Part shown: piece after piece, positions 60,964 to 64,000 of the stretch
Layout: the number at the start of each line of letters is the position of its first letter
Numbering within the stretch: the stretch's first letter is position 1
Assembly: GCA_037144355.1 (NCBI GenBank)
Contig: JBAWWY010000005.1
Span: 19,286-83,285 of the forward strand
Length of the DNA: 64,000 bases
Source of the DNA: JBAWWY01 sp037144355
GTDB lineage: Bacteria > Bacillota > Clostridia > Peptostreptococcales > Anaerovoracaceae
Reading direction: 5' to 3'
Position numbers and translations under genes: made by a program
Notes under the pieces: model-generated
Seen by the model: the letters and a program-made list of their open reading frames with translations, nothing else
Told to the model about the DNA's origin: nothing
Databases searched by the model: none

Positions 60964-62236
60964 AATCGCCCAAATAGGTTTTCCTGTATTTATTCGGTGT
61001 ACAACCGACTAATTTCTTGAACACTTTTGTAAAATAACTTTGCTCCTCAAAGCCAGTCTGAAGAGAAATGTCAAGGAGACTTAGGTTCGTTGCAACCAAA
61101 AGCTCCTTGCTTCTTTTTATCCTCAAAGAATTAAGATAGTCCGTGAAATTGCTGCCCATTTCCTTCTTGAAAAGAACCGAAAGATAAGCGGGATTGATAT
61201 GAAGATTTTCGGACATGTTATGCAAGGTAATCTTGTTCATATAGCTTGAGTTGATTTCTTGCACAGCTTTTATAATATACTCTGAATTTCCCAAATAAAG
61301 GGTGTCAAAGACATTTGACGAAAAATTAATAACAATGGCCTCGATTCTTTTGCGCAAATCGGGAACGCTGACCGCCTCATTTATTGAATTCACATAGCTG
61401 AAATCTTTTTCAAAAATCTGTTGTAAGGAAGCCCCACCTTCAATGGCGGATCTTGCTAACACGGCACAAACCTCAAGTATGGTGGTTTTAACCAACTCAA
61501 GATTCCCCGATTCAATGAGCAGGACTTCATCTAGCAAATTGTCCACAAGAACTTTCGCTTCAGCGGACTCCCCATTTTTAACTTTCACTATCAATTGCTT
61601 CTCAATTTCGTATGGGTACAGAAGAAATAGGTTTTTCTTTTTCAAAATTTGTACATTTTCTCCAATTTGAACCTGTTCCTTGAAGTTCTTGTTGATTTCC
61701 GCATAATTGGAATTCCCCTCGCTCCATGCAAGTACACAGGAAAATATCAATGTTGAAAGATGGGCGACCTGAACAGGAGTGTTGGATTTCATATTCCGGA
61801 TAAACATAGTCAATGGGGATATCAATTCTGAATTTTCATGGACATGGTTCAACCTGAAAATATTGGCGACTATCTCCTGATTTATTTTACCCATGGCAAT
61901 AGGTCCAACGATCAAGTATCCAAGGTATTCATCTTGATTGAAAATTGTGATGGAAATCAATGTAAAACCTGCAGGACACAAGAATATATAAGGCTCACCC
62001 AAACCTTTTGCGATGTTGACTGAGGAAGAAATAGCTTCGGTACAGGCGCTATCCTTTTGTAGATAAATATTAGTCAGAGGGCAAATCTTTCTCTCTTGCC
62101 CGTATTCCCAGATTAAATCACCTGATGGATTATAAAAAGTCACTGGAAGTTCACAAATTTCAGAATATGAAACAAGAGCCGATGCAAGCCTTTCGGGAAT
62201 TGGCACATTATCGATGACTTTTTTACTAATATTCAC
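60938..62236 (-). CDS. PocR-domain AraC-family regulator
   Basis: Regulator of 432 residues. The N-terminal part (about 15-170) looks like a PocR ligand-binding domain: LPVTFYNPSGDLIWEYG, ICPL, and a later Cys in FLCPAGFTLISITIF with a GYLIVGP segment. A middle helical region follows (about 180-320). The C-terminal AraC helix-turn-helix pair (about 335-425) has ITLHNMSENLHINPAYLSVLFKKEMG and LLDISLQTGFEEQSYFTKVFKKLVGCTPNKYRK. PocR domains control corrinoid-linked pathways such as propanediol use. It is divergent from the uroporphyrinogen-decarboxylase-family gene, its likely target. Confidence 0.85.
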   Translation of the reverse strand: MNISKKVIDNVPIPERLASALVSYSEICELPVTFYNPSGDLIWEYGQERKICPLTNIYLQKDSACTEAISSSVNIAKGLGEPYIFLCPAGFTLISITIFNQDEYLGYLIVGPIAMGKINQEIVANIFRLNHVHENSELISPLTMFIRNMKSNTPVQVAHLSTLIFSCVLAWSEGNSNYAEINKNFKEQVQIGENVQILKKKNLFLLYPYEIEKQLIVKVKNGESAEAKVLVDNLLDEVLLIESGNLELVKTTILEVCAVLARSAIEGGASLQQIFEKDFSYVNSINEAVSVPDLRKRIEAIVINFSSNVFDTLYLGNSEYIIKAVQEINSSYMNKITLHNMSENLHINPAYLSVLFKKEMGSNFTDYLNSLRIKRSKELLVATNLSLLDISLQTGFEEQSYFTKVFKKLVGCTPNKYRKTYLGDSSFQPSSQ

Positions 62237-62456
62237 TGCAATAAAACTCCTAATTTAACATATATTTAAGTGGCAAAACCAATTAAAATACTAAATGCTC
62301 ATTCAAACACTTATCATTTTAGCAGAAACCAATAAAAATACAATAATATACAAATATATTATTAAAATAATACAAAAACGCAGATATAAATTATAATATT
62401 TATAGTATAAAATCAAATATTATGAATATTGAGAAAACAGAAAGGTAGGGGAGTTT

Positions 62457-63815
62457 ATGGGTAAAGAATTATTGCTTAAAGTTTTAAGGCACGAAGAAAC
62501 AAACGAGGTGCCTTGGGTACCATTTGCAGGAGTACATGCAGGAAAATTGAAGGGATATACCGCTTCTGAAGTATTGAAGGAGCCGGACAAACTTTTTGAA
62601 TCTTTAATGGAAGTAAAAAAATTATACAATCCTGATGGCATGCCAATAGTTTTCGACCTACAAGTTGAAGCTGAAATACTTGGTTGTGACATGTTGTGGG
62701 CTGACTATAATCCACCATCGGTGAAATCACATCCATTGGCAGGGGAAAAAAGCATCCCATGTGTATGCAAAATCCCAACAAAAGATAGTGGAAGAATTCC
62801 AATGATTCTTGATGTAATGAGAAGAATGAAAAAAGAAGTTGGAGATGAAGTCGCACTTTATGGCCTTATATGTGGACCATTTACATTAGCCTCCCATTTA
62901 CGAGGCAGCGAAATATTCATGGATATGATTAAGGATCAAGAATATGTAAAGCAGCTGGTTGAATTTTGTGGCGAAGTCTGCTGCAAAATGGCAGAATACT
63001 ATATAGAAGCTGGGATGGATGTAATTGCAGTTGTTGACCCTCTTGTAAGCCAAATTTCTCCAAAACATTTTGAAGCAATGCTTTCTGAATCTTTTGCAGC
63101 GGTATTCGATTTTGTTAAAAGCAAAGGAGTATATTCATCATTCTTCGTATGCGGAAATGCAACAAGACAGATCAAAGTTATGTGTGACACGAGACCTGAT
63201 TGCATAGCAGTAGATGAAAATGTAAGCTTAGTAGCTGCAAAACTAATCACGGACGAGTACAATATTGTAATAGAAGGCAATATTCCACTTACAACAACAA
63301 TGCTGCATGGCAACCAGCAAGATAATATGAAAGGCGTGGTTGACCTACTGGATAGTCTAGACCACCACAACCTTATAATAAGCCCAGGATGTGACATGCC
63401 TTATGATATTCCACTGGAAAATGCAATTGCCGCAGGACAGGCAGTGAAGAGAACCGAGGATGTCAGGAAAATAATAGAGAATTATGAAGCAGTGGAAGCC
63501 GATGATATTGAAGTGGCAATACCCGACTATAAAAATCTGGACAAGGTTTTAATCGAGCTATTTCTTCTGGATCCAGAGCAATGCGCCGCTTGCACATACA
63601 TGTTGAACAGTGTAATAGATGTATATGACGAGATCAAAGATATTGCAGATTACAAAGTGTACAAATATACATTAAAAGAAGACATTGCTAGAACAAGAAA
63701 AATGGGGTTGACCAATCTTCCGACCATGTGTATAAATGGTGATATGAAGTGGGTTTCAATAATCCCGGATAAAGAAGAATTCATCAAAGAAGTTAGAAAA
63801 TACGCAGCAAAGTAG
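62457..63815 (+). CDS. Uroporphyrinogen decarboxylase-family (methylcobamide methyltransferase-like) protein with thioredoxin-like tail
   Basis: Protein of 452 residues. The URO-D/MtaA-type barrel (about 1-345) has FDLQVEAEILGCDM, GPFTLASHLRGSE, DPLVSQISPKHFE, FFVCGNATRQIKVM and SPGCDMPYDIP. Cysteines in FVCGN and SPGCD match zinc positions of methylcobamide:thiol methyltransferases, but the usual His of HxCG is Phe here. An extra domain (about 370-452) has CAAC and LPTMCINGDMKW-VSIIPDKEEF, a thioredoxin-like pattern with a cis-Pro. ATG 62457 follows GGTAGGGGAG. It probably moves methyl groups from a corrinoid protein. No corrinoid protein gene is seen in the window. Confidence 0.82.
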   Translation: MGKELLLKVLRHEETNEVPWVPFAGVHAGKLKGYTASEVLKEPDKLFESLMEVKKLYNPDGMPIVFDLQVEAEILGCDMLWADYNPPSVKSHPLAGEKSIPCVCKIPTKDSGRIPMILDVMRRMKKEVGDEVALYGLICGPFTLASHLRGSEIFMDMIKDQEYVKQLVEFCGEVCCKMAEYYIEAGMDVIAVVDPLVSQISPKHFEAMLSESFAAVFDFVKSKGVYSSFFVCGNATRQIKVMCDTRPDCIAVDENVSLVAAKLITDEYNIVIEGNIPLTTTMLHGNQQDNMKGVVDLLDSLDHHNLIISPGCDMPYDIPLENAIAAGQAVKRTEDVRKIIENYEAVEADDIEVAIPDYKNLDKVLIELFLLDPEQCAACTYMLNSVIDVYDEIKDIADYKVYKYTLKEDIARTRKMGLTNLPTMCINGDMKWVSIIPDKEEFIKEVRKYAAK

Positions 63816-63847
63816 ATGCGTTAAAGCTAATCGGCATGATGTTATAA

Positions 63848-63896
63848 TGTGCGCGCATATAGAATCACTCTTTACATAATTCTATATGCGCACACA
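63848..63896 (+). repeat. Long imperfect hairpin after the methyltransferase-like gene
   Basis: GCGCATATAGAAT (63853-63865) pairs with ATTCTATATGCGC (63879-63891), and four more outer pairs follow after one mismatch, over a 13-nt loop. There is no T-run. Confidence 0.6.
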
Positions 63897-63910
63897 TAAA
63901 CATATTAGCT

Positions 63911-63939
63911 CGCCCTATTCGCAAAGCGAATAGCAGGCG
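63911..63939 (+). repeat. Hairpin CGCC-CTATTCGC / GCGAATAG-ca-GGCG
   Basis: CTATTCGC (63915-63922) pairs with GCGAATAG (63926-63933) around AAA, extended by CGCC (63911-63914) with GGCG (63936-63939). AGCTCGCCC at 63907-63915 recurs at the window end (63992-64000). Confidence 0.6.
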
Positions 63940-63951
63940 AACTTATACAAG

Positions 63952-63982
63952 AAAATCACAAATCTATGATTTGTAGATTTTT
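63952..63982 (+). terminator. Terminator-like hairpin near the window end
   Basis: AAAATC-ACAAATC (63952-63964) pairs with GATTTGT-(A)-GATTTT (63968-63981) around TAT, with one bulged A, ending in T5. Confidence 0.55.
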
Positions 63983-64000
63983 ACTGATAGCAGCTCGCCC

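Noticed and set aside
1..64000. tRNA, rRNA, CRISPR arrays, insertion sequences, toxin-antitoxin or phage genes
   Set aside because: No cloverleaf, regularly spaced repeats, transposase-like proteins or phage-type proteins were recognised on either strand by eye.

Overview
The window looks like chromosome of an anaerobic, low-GC Gram-positive bacterium of the Clostridia (Bacillota). Indications are AT-rich DNA, strong GGAGG-type ribosome binding sites, some TTG/GTG starts, lipoproteins, SLH and LysM cell-wall proteins, a two-subunit (GcvPA/GcvPB) glycine decarboxylase behind a tandem glycine riboswitch, hybrid-cluster protein, and several Fe-S or corrinoid-type enzymes. No rRNA, tRNA, CRISPR array, transposase or prophage gene was found. 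The species cannot be named from the sequence.

Layout. 0-3.4 kb: end of a Co/Ni ECF transporter (EcfT/CbiQ tail, CbiO), then an AmmeMemoRadiSam pair. 3.6-8.3 kb: two secreted proteins (stalk-domain protein, LysM-M28 peptidase). 8.5-13.7 kb: MgtA-type P-type ATPase, MsrB-MsrA fusion, a small membrane protein, a short QueG-like Fe-S protein and a palindrome-rich Smr-domain gene. 13.7-21.6 kb: two-component system, MacA/MacB-like exporter and SLH protein. 21.7-26.2 kb: PIN-PhoH ATPase, PhoP/PhoR-like pair and PstS. 26.4-29.1 kb: PAS-GGDEF-HD-GYP protein and CoA-binding protein. 29.2-35.2 kb: glycine riboswitch and gcvT-gcvH-gcvPA-gcvPB-lpd. 35.2-38.9 kb (minus): metY-type sulfhydrylase, cysteine desulfurase, mnmA. 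39.2-41.7 kb: hcp divergent from a Crp/Fnr regulator. 41.8-43.7 kb (minus): arsR-acr3-arsC. 43.9-48.2 kb: MBL hydrolase, LemA, DUF2207 protein, M15 peptidase. 48.2-54.3 kb: AlaX-like editing protein, AraC/GH39-like regulator, DUF3298-like lipoprotein with a PstS-like protein. 54.6-64 kb: saccharopine-dehydrogenase-like enzyme, orphan IlvN, serine hydrolase, GyrI-like protein, EamA protein, CsaA-like protein, Fe-S aldo/keto reductase, flavin-binding protein, PocR-AraC regulator, and a uroporphyrinogen-decarboxylase-family protein with a thioredoxin-like tail.

How the parts work together. Several blocks carry their own readable control region. The first two-component operon and the exporter operon share a promoter layout of hexamers repeated every 11 bp followed by 9 bp and a -10 box. 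The same geometry with a TTWAYN-like hexamer precedes pstS. The ars operon has a 40-bp perfect palindrome over its -10 and start region. hcp has a GTTGC-N4-GCAAC site centred at -41.5 from the predicted start. Glycine catabolism sits behind a tandem riboswitch and terminator. The minus-strand sulfur block links cysteine/homocysteine synthesis, desulfurase and tRNA thiolation.

The most unusual items are a cysteine-rich octapeptide repeat inserted in MnmA, a short Smr gene packed with five perfect inverted repeats, the uroporphyrinogen-decarboxylase-family/thioredoxin-like fusion, and the shared 11-bp-phased promoter grammar. Family assignments were made by eye from motifs, without database searches.
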